DNA of 64,000 nt from Erinaceus europaeus (GCF_950295315.1 NC_080165.1:4759291-4823290); one strand, 5' to 3'. Counted from the stretch's first letter, positions 10,430 to 20,432 are shown. The notes: generated from the sequence alone by a model not told the origin. Translations and numbers: made by a program.

Positions 10430-11170
10430 AAAACAAGATTAGAAAAGAAAACACAAGTCAAACCTGAAATGGAATTGGAGTATTACACCAAAGTAAAAGA
10501 CTCTGGGGTGGGTGGGTGGGTGGGGAGAATACAGGTCCATGAAAAATGATGAATGAAATAGTGGGGTGGTATTGCTAAATGGGAATCTGGGGAATGTTAT
10601 GCATGTAAAAAAAAAAAAAGAAGTAGAAACGCAAAGCAGAAATTGACTGAGTTTGGAGTATGGCACCAAAGTAAGAAAGCAGAAGTATACTAGAGTTAGC
10701 AGTGAGTACCTCCCTAATACTTCCTCTCCACTTTTCCAAGCTTTGGGTCCATGATTGCTCAACAATTTGTTTGGCTTTGTATGTTAACTCTCTTTTCAGT
10801 CACCAGGTTCCAGGTGTCATCAGGATGCCGGCCAGACTTCCCTGGATTGAAGACACCACCAATGTGTCCTGGAGCTCAGCTTCCCCAGAGACCCACCCTA
10901 CTAGGGAAAGAGAGAGGCAGACTGGGAGTATGGACCGACCAGTCAACGCCCATGTTCAGCGAGGAAGCAATTACAGAAGCCAGACCTTCTACCTTCTGCA
11001 ACCCACAATGACCCTGGGTCCATGCTCCCAGAGGGATAGAGAATGGGAAAGCTATCGGGGGAGGGGGTGGGATATGGAGATTGGGCGGTGGGAATTGTGT
11101 GAAGTTGTACCCCTCCTACCCTATGGTTTTGTTAATTAATCCTTTCTTTAATAAAAAAAAATTTTTTAAA
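10430..11170 (+). other. L1 3'UTR with G-quadruplex motif and poly(A) signal
   Basis: A G4-capable run GGGGTGGGTGGGTGGGTGGGG (10,505-10,525) lies 75 bp after ORF2, where many mammalian L1s have a G-rich tract. An internal A-run at about 10,607-10,619 follows GGGAATGTTATGCATGT, which is the terminus of older L1s in this window. A second module of about 450 bp (10,700-11,150) then leads to an AATAAA at 11,150-11,155 and the A-rich end. The 3'UTR therefore looks composite. Confidence 0.8.
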
Positions 11171-11182
11171 AAAATCTCTTTA

Positions 11183-11463
11183 AGGTGGCCAGGTGGAAGG
11201 ATCCCAGTTCAAGCCCCCAGCTTCCCACCTGAAGGGGAGTCACTTCATAGGAAGTGAAGCAGATCTGCAGGTGTCTGTCTTTCTCTCCCCCTCTGTCTCC
11301 TCTCCTCTCTCCATTTCTGTCTTATCCAACAACAATAACAACAATAATAATAACTACAACAACAATGGCAACAAAAGGGGAAAAAATGGCCTCCAGGAGC
11401 AGTGGATTCGAAGTCCAGGCACCGAGCCCCAGCAATAACTCCTGCGGCAAAAAGCAAACAAAC
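11183..11463 (+). mobile_element. SINE-A, long form, host of the L1 insertion
   Basis: Full SINE-A with the CAACAATAA linker and the GGAGCAGTGGATTCG...CACCGAGCCCCAGCAATAA module. Its own target duplication AATCTCTTTA is at 11,173-11,182 and 11,464-11,473. Its first bases (AGG) are included in the L1 target duplication, so this SINE was present before the L1 arrived. Confidence 0.9.
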
Positions 11464-11627
11464 AATCTCTTTACTCGTTAGTTGCATCCAGAACAGATCT
11501 CCAACCTTAAGGCCTGAAATTTCAAGCCCTGTGTTCAAAATACAAAGACAGACAATCAGATAGAAGGAAGTTTAAGGTCTATGAAAGGGAGTCACACCAG
11601 TGGATCATTATGAAAATCCAGTCAACT

Positions 11628-12340
11628 TGCAATGGAGTTTGTATCATCAAAGATGTCCTTGAGGTTTAGTTGGGAAAGAGTTAGTGTTCCACCAATGTTT
11701 TCCTCCAAGTATTTGATAGTTTCTGGTCTAATATCCAGCCATGACATCATTTTCCCTAATAATAACTTGAATCCACCTACATATAAGATTTCAGGCTCAG
11801 GGGAAAAAAAAAAAAACTAGTACAGCCACAGACCCTTTGGAATATAACTAAAATGTGCCTACTAGCTATCTACAAAATGGAGACCCCTTCCAACTCTTCA
11901 TCTGCACTATTCCAGCCTTTAGGTTCATGATTGGTCAACAATTTGTTTGGCTTTGTATGTTAACTCTCTTTTCAGTCATGAGGTTCCAGATGCCAGCATG
12001 ATGCCGACCAGACTTCCCTGGACAGACAACCCCACCAATGTGTCCTGGAGCCCTGCTTCCCCAGAGATCCACCCTACTAGGGAAAGAGAGAGATAGGCTG
12101 GGAGTGTGGATTCACCTGTCAACACCCATGTTCAGTGGGGAAGCAATTACAGAAGCCAGACCTTCCACCTTCTGCATCCCACAATGACCCTGGGTCCATG
12201 CTCCCAGAGGTGTAGAGAATAGGAAACCTGTCAGGGGAGGGATGGGATATGGAGATCAGGTGGTGGGAATTGTGTGAAGCTGTACCCCTCTTACCCTATG
12301 GTTTTGTCAGTGTTTTCTTTTTATAAATAAATAAATAAAA
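11628..12340 (+). mobile_element. 5'-truncated L1, 3'UTR only
   Basis: A 713-bp insert bounded by a perfect 16-bp duplication GAAAATCCAGTCAACT (11,612-11,627 and 12,341-12,356). It contains only 3'UTR: the segment with CATGACATCATTTTCCCTAATAATAACTTG, an internal A-run at 11,803-11,815, and the common terminal module ending in ATAAATAAATAAATAAA. Confidence 0.93.
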
Positions 12341-12356
12341 GAAAATCCAGTCAACT

Positions 12357-12974
12357 ACTAGCAGGCATAAGTCTAGGCTTTGTGGTAGCTAAGGTCTATC
12401 TAAATTTGGGCCCCCTAATATAAGGAACAAATTCATTAGTAATGAAAAGTGGTGTAGGAATGCTGCAAAAGCCTTGAAAAGTAACCCTGTTGGTCTTAAA
12501 CCTTAAACTTAAGCTTTAGTTGATGCGTGATACATTCGAATTTTTTCCTCTTAATGAATTGTAGTGAGGTTTTGTTTATTGTCTGTGAAATTCAGTATTA
12601 CCTAGTTAATTGGTAAGATACCTGTATTCATATGAAAATATAGGATGGACTGAGTCTTCTTAAATTTCTGCTAAACCTGAAATTTGGGGTGAAAAGTAAA
12701 GTCATTATATTCAATGTGCTTAGGATAGTAGTGGCCTAGGTAGTTATTTAGGGAGAGATATTGGAGATATGGGAAGTCAAATGAGGATGGGAGCAGTGAA
12801 AACATGTAATGTGATAGACGGAAAAAAAAAACATTTCAAAGTATGAAACCTTTTAAGTGAACTTTGTACATAATATCAAGGAATGTTTTTGCAACCAGAG
12901 AAATATTGGACCTGGCGGACCTACCCATTTTAAATCCAGTGTGACAAGGAGTAGCGTAGTGCTCTCGTTTCCTT
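12357..12974. other. Unique intergenic DNA
   Basis: Low-complexity-free AT-rich sequence. I see no repeat family, domain-bearing frame or RNA gene signature here. Confidence 0.5.
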
Positions 12975-13192
12975 GTAATTTTTTATTAATATTTTCTTTC
13001 TTTATTTGATAGAGCTGGAGAGAAATTGAGAGGGGTGGGGAAGATAGAGAGGGAGACAAACGGAGAGACACCTGCAGCCCTGCTTCACCACTTGTGAAGC
13101 TTGCCCCCACAGGTGGGGACCGGGGGCTTGAACCTGGATCCCTGTGCTGTATAATATGTGTGTTTAACCAGGTGCACCACCACCTGGCCCCT
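12975..13192 (-). mobile_element. SINE-A, short form
   Basis: The reverse complement has GGCCAGGTGGTGGTGCACCTGG at the head, box B GGTTCAAGCCCCCGG and the GAAGCAGGGCTGCAGGTGTCT body; the tail faces left. It resembles the consensus closely and is probably fairly young. Confidence 0.9.
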
Positions 13193-13197
13193 TTGGT

Positions 13198-13282
13198 GTC
13201 CCTCCCTCTCCCTCTCTCTCTCCCTCTCTCTCTCTTTCCCTCTCTCTCTCATCTATCTATCAATCATCTATCTATATATCTC
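13198..13282. repeat. (CT)n and (ATCT)n low-complexity run
   Basis: CCCTCTCTCTCTCC units grade into CATCTATCTATC and TATCTATATATC. It abuts the head of the SINE rather than its tail. Confidence 0.85.
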
Positions 13283-13373
13283 TGGTTAAAATTCTCAGTC
13301 TCATATGAAATAAATAATATGTATCTTTTCTTGGAAAAGAGCTATTTCATTGCCAACAAAAATAGCGTTTATG

Positions 13374-13660
13374 TGACTGGTGGGAGCACTCTAAGTACAG
13401 CAAGCACAAACCTCACTGTTTGCAGGAACCAGGGTTCAAGTCCCCAGTCTCCACTTGCAGGGGGAATATTCCTGAGCAGCAAGACAGTGCGGACATGCCT
13501 TTATTTCTCCTGTCCACTTCATCTCCCCCATCTCTTCTCGATTTTTTTTCTCTCTTCCAAAAAAATAAAAAAATAAAATAGTCCACAGACAGCAGTGGAA
13601 ATTTAGTCCATGGTGCAGGAACCAAGCCCCCGTGATAATCCTGGTGGCAATAAAAAATGT
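13374..13660 (+). mobile_element. SINE-A, long form, old copy
   Basis: Recognisable but divergent: GGTTCAAGTCCCCAGTCTCC at box B, CTTGCAGGGGGAATATTCC, a CT-rich centre, an A-rich linker, and the 3' module as CAGCAGTGGAAATTTAG...AACCAAGCCCCCGTGATAA. Confidence 0.75.
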
Positions 13661-14743
13661 AAAAATATAAATATAACATGTATATAAGAGATGCAAGAAC
13701 TTCAAAGTGTAAACTTAATAGGAAACTACTGACATTTTCACATGTAAAAATAGTATGTTGAGTGAATTAAATGTAATGAAAAATCATTTATCATCAGAGG
13801 AGTGTTTTAAAGTAAAGTTGAAGGATTTTTTAATACAGGCCTTTCTCTTGGCCTATATTTGACCTGTTTCTTTTTTAAATTCAAATGTCATTTTTTTTCA
13901 CTTTAGAAATGACAGATTCATCTTTTAATGACTTAATCCATGGGTTAGCAATTCTACATAGAAGCATAAGTCCATGACGATTGAATAAATCAAGAAAAAA
14001 GAGATTTGTAAAGAATGGAATGATTGGTATTTTAAAAAGTTATTCATGTAAGTGTAAGTGTGTTAAGGGGCACAAAATTGCGTAGCTGGCCATGTTGGGA
14101 AGTAAAGTAACGGTGTTATGACTGTGATTGTGCTTCTTGAGATAACATTTGCTTGATTGTCAACTGACTTGAATATTACATTGTCATTAGAAAAAAATGC
14201 AATACAAAAAAAAAGAAAAAAATGCATTTTAAATTAGAATATATAGTGACCAGATTTGGGACACGTTGATCAAGAATCTTAAAGTAGTAAATTGAAATAG
14301 TAACTTATGTGTTTTTATGAACATTTTAAATAATCATAAGATCTAAAGTCAAAGTAAGAGATGAATTAGAATAGCAAAGGATAACTTATTTTGCAGAATA
14401 AATACCTAGAGACCTACAGAAATCCACTGGGGAAGAGGGTACACTATTCTGAAGCAACACTTCAGCATTTTCGCCACATAATAAATAAATATGCCATTCA
14501 CTTATTATTCAAAAGTTTAACAGAAAGACTAATGTCATAGAAAAATTAAAATGTTATTTATGAGATGAAACTATTGAAAAGCTAGTAGATATTTAGCATC
14601 TCATACTTTTGAGGAAATATTAATTCTACCCACCTATTGAACACTACTTTTACAAATGTATTTAATTTTATACATCTAGTGTTTAAAGCATATATACCCA
14701 GTGATTAATCAGGCTTAATAGTGAAATCGTATATAGTATATGA

Positions 14744-14746
<3 letters not shown>
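13661..14746. other. Unique AT-rich intergenic DNA
   Basis: About 1.1 kb with no identifiable repeat or gene. Confidence 0.5.

Positions 14747-14778
<32 letters not shown>
14747..14778. repeat. (TG)16 microsatellite
   Basis: Uninterrupted TG dinucleotide run in unique DNA. Confidence 0.95.
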
Positions 14779-14780
<2 letters not shown>

Positions 14781-14982
14781 TTTGTAACTAGATTGATGTT
14801 GATTGTAATGGATGGACTTATACATAAAATTTGACAGGTGTCATTGTATTATTTATCCATGTTTTTATTCCAAGCGTCATTAAATGGAGTACTTTTTTCT
14901 TACGATTTTGAGCTTCAGGGTAGTTCAATGTAGGCAGGTAGAAGAGGATTGGCTTCCTAAATATTTAAAAATAGGTCAACAA

Positions 14983-16127
14983 CCTGGAATGGAATCAGAG
15001 AATCCCATGAAAGGAAAGGTCTCACCCGAGTAATGAAGTTGAAGGGCTGACATTCCACACCTGACCTTTCTGGACACAGTCTGAAGTGAAGCATGCTGAG
15101 GTGGCACTCATTGTGTTGATTAGGCTGGGATCAGCAGATGCAATATCATTTGATATGAATTGAGAGAAGCATGCAGGAAAGTGAGCCCCACCCTAGAGGT
15201 TCCAGGACTGGGGAGAAATATAGGCTCTATAGCGGAAGCGGGAGGTTCCTGCTGTCTTAGGGTTTAAGAAGGTAATAGATAGTTATTGCTGTAATCAAAT
15301 TATTTGGCAATTGGGTTAACTTTGAAATATCTCTTTGTTAGGATTTGCTGTATTATACACAGCATCACCATAATTTATGTCCTTGACATTATTTGTATAT
15401 GTAAGCTGAATATGGGCCCCAGATCACATCCAATCGATGGGGTTTACAGTCAACAATATTTATACACCTTTCCCATTAGGGAGCTACTCTCTTCCCTGAT
15501 CCAGCTTCCTGGTCATTTTTCCAGCCATAACATCATCTCCCCAGACAATAACTTGGATCCACCTGCACATCAGACTCCAGACTCAGGGGGAAAAAAAAAA
15601 AAACTAGTATAGCCACAGGTCCTTTGGAATATAACTAAAATATGCCTACTAGGTATCTACAAAATGGAGGACACCCCATCCCCCAACTCTTCATCTGCAC
15701 TATTCCAGCCTTTAGTTTCATGATTAGTCAACAACTTATTTGGCTTCGTATCTTAGCTATCTTTTCAGCCACCAGGTTCCAGATGCTAGCATGATGCGGA
15801 CCAGACTTCCATAGACAGATGACCCCACCAATGTGTCCTGGAGCTCCGATTCCCCAAAGTCCCACCCCACTGAAGAAAGAGAGAGACAGGCTGGGAGTAT
15901 GGATTCACCTGTCAACGCCCATGTTCAGCAGGGAAGCAATGACAGAAGCCAGACCTTCTACCTTCTGCATCCCACAATGACCCTGGGTCCATACTCCCAG
16001 AGGGATAAAGAATAGGGAAGCTATCAGGGGAGGGGATGGGATACGGAGTTCTGGTGGTGGAAATTGTGTGGAGTTGTACCCCTCCTACCCTATGGTTTTA
16101 TCAATGTTTCCTTTTTATAAATAAATT
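14983..16127 (+). mobile_element. 5'-inverted, truncated L1
   Basis: Flanked by an imperfect 19-bp duplication, core TTTAAAAATAGG (14,964-14,982 and 16,128-16,146, two mismatches). The left part, to about 15,365, is 3'UTR sequence in reverse orientation; the same block occurs colinearly on the minus strand at 16,191-17,159. The right part is forward 3'UTR with the common terminal module. A shared duplication around two opposed halves is the mark of twin priming. Confidence 0.85.
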
Positions 16128-16190
16128 TTTAAAAATAGGCTAACAAAACATGCAAAATTGCATTAGCATCTATCACAAAGAGATGCTTTT

Positions 16191-17159
16191 TTTTTTTTTA
16201 ATTTTTTATTTAAGAAAGGATTAGTGAACAAAGGCATAAGGTAGGAGGGGTACAACTCCACACAATTCCCACCACCCAATCCCCATAACCCACCCTCTCC
16301 CATGATAGCCTTCCCATTCTCTAGCCCTCTGGGAGCATGGACCCAGGGTCGTTGAGGGTTGCAGAAGGTAGAGGGTCTGGCTTCTGTAATTGCTTCCCCG
16401 CTGAACATGGGCGTTGACTGGTCGGTCCATACTCCCAGTCTGCCTCTCTCTTTCCCTAGTAGGGTGGGTCTCTGGGGAAGCTGAGCTCCAGGACACATTG
16501 GTGGGTTCTTCAATCCAGGGAAGCCTAGCCAGCATCCTGGTGGCATCTGGAGCCTAGTGATTGAAAAGAGAGTTAACATACAAAGCCAAACAATTTGTTG
16601 AGCAATCATGGATCCCAAGTTTGGAATAGTGGAGAGGAAGTGTTAGGAAGGTACTCACTGCAAACTCTAGTGTAATCCTGCTTTCAGGTATATATTTTGC
16701 AGTAGTTTATGGATACGTGTGAACATAAGCTCTCTCTCACAGAAACTGTTGTATGTCTAGGTTATGGGACTTTGTTAGAAAGTGAACTACCTGAGATGAA
16801 ATTAGAGTGTACTATAAAAGGAAAGGTCTCACCCAAGTAATGAAGCTGAAGGGTTGTCATTCCACACGTGAAGTCTCTGGATACATTCTGAGGTGAAACA
16901 TGTTGAGATGGCAATCGTTGCTTTGGTTAGGTTGTGATCGGCGGATGCAATATTATTTGGTATGGATTGGGAGATGCATACGGGAAAGTGAGCCCTATCC
17001 AAGGGTGCCAGGACTGGGGGAAGTAGGGGCTCTATAGTGAAGATGTGAGGTTCCTGCTGTCTTAGGGTTCAAAAAGACAATCAATAGTTAATATTATCAT
17101 CACATTATTTGTTAATTGGGTTAACTTTGAAAAGTCCCTTTGTTATGGTTTGCTGTACA
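16191..17159 (-). mobile_element. 5'-truncated L1, 3'UTR only
   Basis: Bounded by a perfect 16-bp duplication ACAAAGAGATGCTTTT (16,175-16,190 and 17,160-17,175). The T-run at the left is the poly(A) tail. The element carries the common terminal module, then about 500 bp of upstream 3'UTR (the block with GACCTTTCCTTTTATAG on the minus strand), all colinear. A sense-strand open frame of 151 codons lies at 16,163-16,618. Confidence 0.92.
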
Positions 17160-17175
17160 ACAAAGAGATGCTTTT

Positions 17176-17559
17176 AAATACCCAGGCTGATTCTTTGATA
17201 GTGTATCTCTTTAAAGCCAAATTCTACATGTGCATAGTTGAAAAGCAGTAAAAGCATGCTCTCCTGGTTAAAAATGTTAATATATAATAAAAGGAGAAAT
17301 TTTAGGTTGCACACAATTTTCAATAATGCAGTTTATTATAGGAAACATGGAATAAAGACCTGATAATTAATGATACTAATGTTCTCATCCAACTTTTGTT
17401 ATATCTGGGAATCCAGAGAAAGTATTCATCTTCAAAGTCTTAGATTTCTCTTGGCAACATGTTGGTGGTATAGGTGGCATTATATTGTCTCTTTAACAAT
17501 CTATATGTACTTTTTTTAGTAATGAGAATGTAACAGTAATAAAATTGTAAGAATAACAG
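17176..17559. other. Unique intergenic DNA
   Basis: AT-rich sequence between an L1 target duplication and a SINE fragment; nothing further recognised. Confidence 0.5.
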
Positions 17560-17690
17560 GCTGGCATAAGTCCACCCAGCAGATTACACTTTTCATGTTG
17601 AGGGGCCAGATTCCAATCATGGTCCCCACCTGCAAGGGGTATGTTTCATCATCAGTGGAGCAATGATGAAGTTGCATCAGAAAAGCAACA
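17560..17690 (+). mobile_element. SINE-A, degraded
   Basis: ATCATGGTCCCCACCTGCAAGGGG followed by a corrupted GTGGAGCAATGATGAAG body. The CT-rich and A-rich parts are missing; the L1 5'UTR segment starts soon after. Confidence 0.6.
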
Positions 17691-17925
17691 AAAATTACCT
17701 AAAGACACAAAAGATGACCAGGACTTGTTCAGAAACTCTCCAAGCCACAGGTGAGTACAGACAGGTGTGGCTCGTGGACAGAAAGGAGTGAGAGATTCCC
17801 AGGACTGAAAGGCCACACTCAGGGAGGGGTGGAACCAGACTGCGTCTTTGGCAGCTGAAGTGCCTCACTTCCCAGTCTAAGTTAAAGAAACAACTGTTTA
17901 AAAAAAATAGAAAGAAGGAAAAGTT

Positions 17926-17984
17926 AAAAAAAAAAAAGAAGAAGAAGAAGAGGAGGAGGAGGAGGAGGAGGAGGAGGAGGAGAA

Positions 17985-18019
<35 letters not shown>

Positions 18020-18179
18020 AGAAGAAGAAGAAGAAGAAGAAGAAGAAGAAGAAGAAGAAGAAGAAGAAGAAGAAGAAGAAGAAGAAGAAGAAGAAGAAGA
18101 AGATGGAAGAAAGGAGGAGGAGGAGGAGGAGGAGAAGGAGAAGGAGAAGGAGAAGGAGAAGGAAGAAGAAAGAAGAAGA
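17926..18179. repeat. (GAA)n/(GGA)n long purine tract
   Basis: A 254-bp strand of purines broken only by a T at 18,104. It consists of GAA blocks flanked by GGA and GGAGAA blocks. Reading frames through it encode only homopolymeric Ser, Leu or Glu and are artefacts. Confidence 0.95.
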
Positions 18180-18918
18180 CCACCTAAGTCACAAGTGAGT
18201 GCAGACACCTGGAGCTTGTGGACAGAAAGGATCCTGGGGGGGGGGGGGGGGAGCTAATTCCCAGGCCTAGAAAACAGTGCTCAGAAATGGCGGGCACAGA
18301 ACTGGGAGACTGGCAGCTGAGACACATCACTCCTGGGTCTGAGTTGAAGCAACAAAAAACACACAGATTAATTTACAACTGTGACTTGTTGAGTTTCCAT
18401 TGCTGTTACCCCACAGAGGCTGGACCAGCCGCAGGGAGACCCTGTACTAACGACTCAGGACAAAATCTACCCTCGCCTGTCAAGATATATAAACAGGGAA
18501 ATAAAACAAGTTATCCACAGCGCCTCCTGCTGGCACAGCAATAAATGCCACACTGAGGGGGACACCAGAAATAAGACAAACAGCAGTCACAGGAACTCCA
18601 AATGACCAGACAGGCACAGATCTGAAGAAAAAAAAAACAAAATTGACAGATACAGAGTCCAGAAAACTCATTACGAAATCAAGTCAAGAAACTAAATTTC
18701 ATATTCAAGAACTCAGTGACCATTTTACCAAAGTATTACAAAATACAGGGGGGAAAATCCAAAGAGAAGTTCAGGACCTAAAGAACACTTTGAACACAGT
18801 TCAGGTTAATTAAGTTAAGAGGCCTGAGTGAAGTAAGGCGACGAAAGGCAGCAAACTACCAGATGCTTTCACTCGGATGTGGAATCTAGAGAGCTGATGA
18901 GCTTGGAAAGAAAGAAAG

Positions 18919-18922
<4 letters not shown>

Positions 18923-18956
<34 letters not shown>

Positions 18957-19020
18957 TGGAAGGAAGAGAGAGAGGCAGGAAGGAAGGAAGGAAGGAAGGG
19001 AGGAAGAGAAAGAAGAACAA
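18923..19020. repeat. (GA)n and (GGAA)n microsatellite
   Basis: GA run to about 18,951, a short GGATGGAAGG spacer, then GGAA units. It sits just after the ORF2 C-terminal scrap of the deleted L1. Confidence 0.9.
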
Positions 19021-19212
19021 AGAAAAATTCAAACAAAACAGAAGCCAACAGACCATTTTTAAGACTTGTGAGAATTGCGATGGTTCTTTGGGAGGTGGGA
19101 GGGTTGGGACACAGAACTTTAGTGGTGGGTGTGATGTAGCACTGCACATTGTCATCTTATAATCTTGTAACAAACACTTAATAATTAATAAAAAATACTA
19201 TTAAAAATAAAA

Positions 19213-19918
19213 GAAAACCAATGACCCTTCTGATTGAGCGCACACATCACAGTGTGAAAGGACGCAGGATTAAGACCCCTGTTGTCACCTATGCGGGGCT
19301 TTGCATGAGCCGAGGTTGAGCATGGCGCCAGCCATCCAATCCCCTCCCCTCCAGGCCTGGGAGGTAAAGGCCTCCTGTGAGTCTCCCCAGGGGCTTTTAG
19401 CCTCTATGGGTTGAGCATGAGGGATCCTGCTGATGGGGTCCCAGCCCCGCTATGAGTCCCTCTCTTGCAGGAGCCCACCTCCCCCTCTCTGTGCTAACTG
19501 GCAGGTTTCACTTCCTCTTTCCCCAAACCAGCTTGACCACTTACCCAACATTACTAGAAAGACCCTCATCACCTCCCTGCTGTCTTGACTATGTAAGATA
19601 TCCCTCAACATTCCTAACCTTCTAAGGCTAGGCTATAGTCGCCCTGTTCTCCCCACTACCCTAACCGATAAAATCTCTGCTGCTCACTAAACAGGTTGTC
19701 CGCTGACACAGTCTCCTGGGCATTCTTTGGTCTTGTCTCTTGTCACTAGTCACGGGAGAAGGGTCCCAGTTTACTCACCCCTGCTGCCTCCAGTCATATT
19801 CTTGCTGGCACCCATTTCTGGTGGCGAGTCTATACCCGAGACAGGTACCTCACGAAAGCCTGGCACATCTACAGGTTAGCTTGAGCTTTGTGAGCAACAA
19901 AACGAGGCTGCAGGTCTA

Positions 19919-19956
<38 letters not shown>

Positions 19957-20016
19957 GCTTCTATTGCTTCTCTATCCAAAATAAATAAGTAAATAATAAA
20001 AATAAAATAAAAGACC
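19213..20016 (+). mobile_element. SINE-A interrupted by a 580-bp insertion
   Basis: The head and box B part (GATTGAGCGCACACATCACAG...GGATTAAGACCCC) ends near 19,305. The body resumes near 19,886 (GCTTTGTGAGCAACAAAACG, then AGGCTGCAGGTCTAGG), a (CT)n run at 19,925-19,955 and an A-rich tail. The SINE segment GCTTTG is present on both sides of the insert. Confidence 0.75.
19306..19885 (+). mobile_element. LTR-like insertion within a SINE
   Basis: GC-richer than its surroundings. It has a TATA-like CTATGTAAGATAT, an ATAAAA-like signal at about 19,669-19,674 followed by a CT-rich R/U5-like stretch, and TGGCACCC (about 19,814) that loosely resembles a lysine-tRNA primer-binding site. These fit a retroviral LTR plus leader. 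No TG...CA ends with a matching duplication could be fixed, so the identity is tentative. Confidence 0.4.
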
Positions 20017-20195
20017 CTACACTACCAAGACACTCCATAAACTCTGCAGGTGTTCCAAAATACTTTAGACAGAGAATGTCTAGATATTTTCTCTTTGAGT
20101 ATCATTCTGAAAAGCATTATGTGAAAGATTTTAATCCCTTCAGTTAATTTTTCAGATAACAAACTGGAAGATACAAACAGAGGGATCTGAGTTGC

Positions 20196-20400
20196 TTAAT
20201 ACAGCAACCAGGAAGTGCTGCTCCTGGTTAAAGGACCCAGGTTCAAACCCCTGGTTCCCACCTACAGGGGGAAAGCCTCACGGGTGGGGAGCCAGGGCTG
20301 CAGATGTCTCTCTGTGTCTCTCTGTCTCTGTCTTTCCTACCCTCTCAATTTCTCTCTGTCTCTATCCATTAACAAATGATTAAAAAAATTTTTAAAAAAC
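20196..20400 (+). mobile_element. SINE-A, short form
   Basis: GGACCCAGGTTCAAACCCCTGG at box B, CACCTACAGGGGGAAAGCC, the CAGATGTCTCTCTGTGTCTC body and an A-rich end (GATTAAAAAAATTTTTAAAA). Confidence 0.9.
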
Positions 20401-20432
20401 TCTTCGTAGCAAGCTTTAAATAAATCATTAAA

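Larger units (their letters stand above)
4926..11170 (+). mobile_element. Full-length LINE-1 retrotransposon
   Basis: A 6,245-bp L1 in the canonical order: 5'UTR, ORF1, ORF2, 3'UTR and an A-rich end. It is flanked by a perfect 15-bp target duplication AAAATCTCTTTAAGG (4911-4925 and 11171-11185). Total length and ORF sizes match those of other mammalian L1s. ORF1 is open throughout; ORF2 keeps one frame from start to finish but has two stop codons. The right-hand duplication overlaps the first 3 bases of a SINE-A, which shows that the L1 landed at the 5' edge of an existing SINE. Confidence 0.97.
17700..19200 (+). mobile_element. Internally deleted old L1 with duplicated 5'UTR segment
   Basis: A 5'UTR segment (about 17,733-17,903; GTGAGTACAGACAGGTGTGGC...GTGGACAGAAAGGA) recurs at about 18,181-18,356 (GTGAGTGCAGACACCTGGAGC...GTGGACAGAAAGGA), separated by a long (GAA)n tract. 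An ORF1-like start region follows (from about 18,602). At about 18,815-18,826 the sequence jumps to the last ORF2 codons (CCAGATGCTTTCACTCGGATG), then to GA/GGAA microsatellite and an L1 3' end finishing AATTAATAAAAAATAC. Nearly all of ORF1 and ORF2 is absent. Confidence 0.7.

Noticed and set aside
13198..13282. CRISPR-like array
   Set aside because: Units are simple repeats of 2-7 bp with no spacers; the organism is a mammal.
16191..17159. 5'-inverted L1
   Set aside because: At first the right part seemed reversed, but comparison with the 62,868 and 35,459 copies shows that the whole insert is colinear on the minus strand.
17695..18208. Minus-strand frames of 94 and 162 codons rich in Ser, Leu and Phe
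   Set aside because: They are translations of the (GAA)n/(GGA)n tract. Similar frames at 32,059-32,453 and 40,047-40,347 are rejected for the same reason.
18218..18544. 108-codon plus-strand frame as a gene
   Set aside because: It lies in the L1 5'UTR copy and a G-run; homologous 5'UTRs elsewhere in the window do not keep it.
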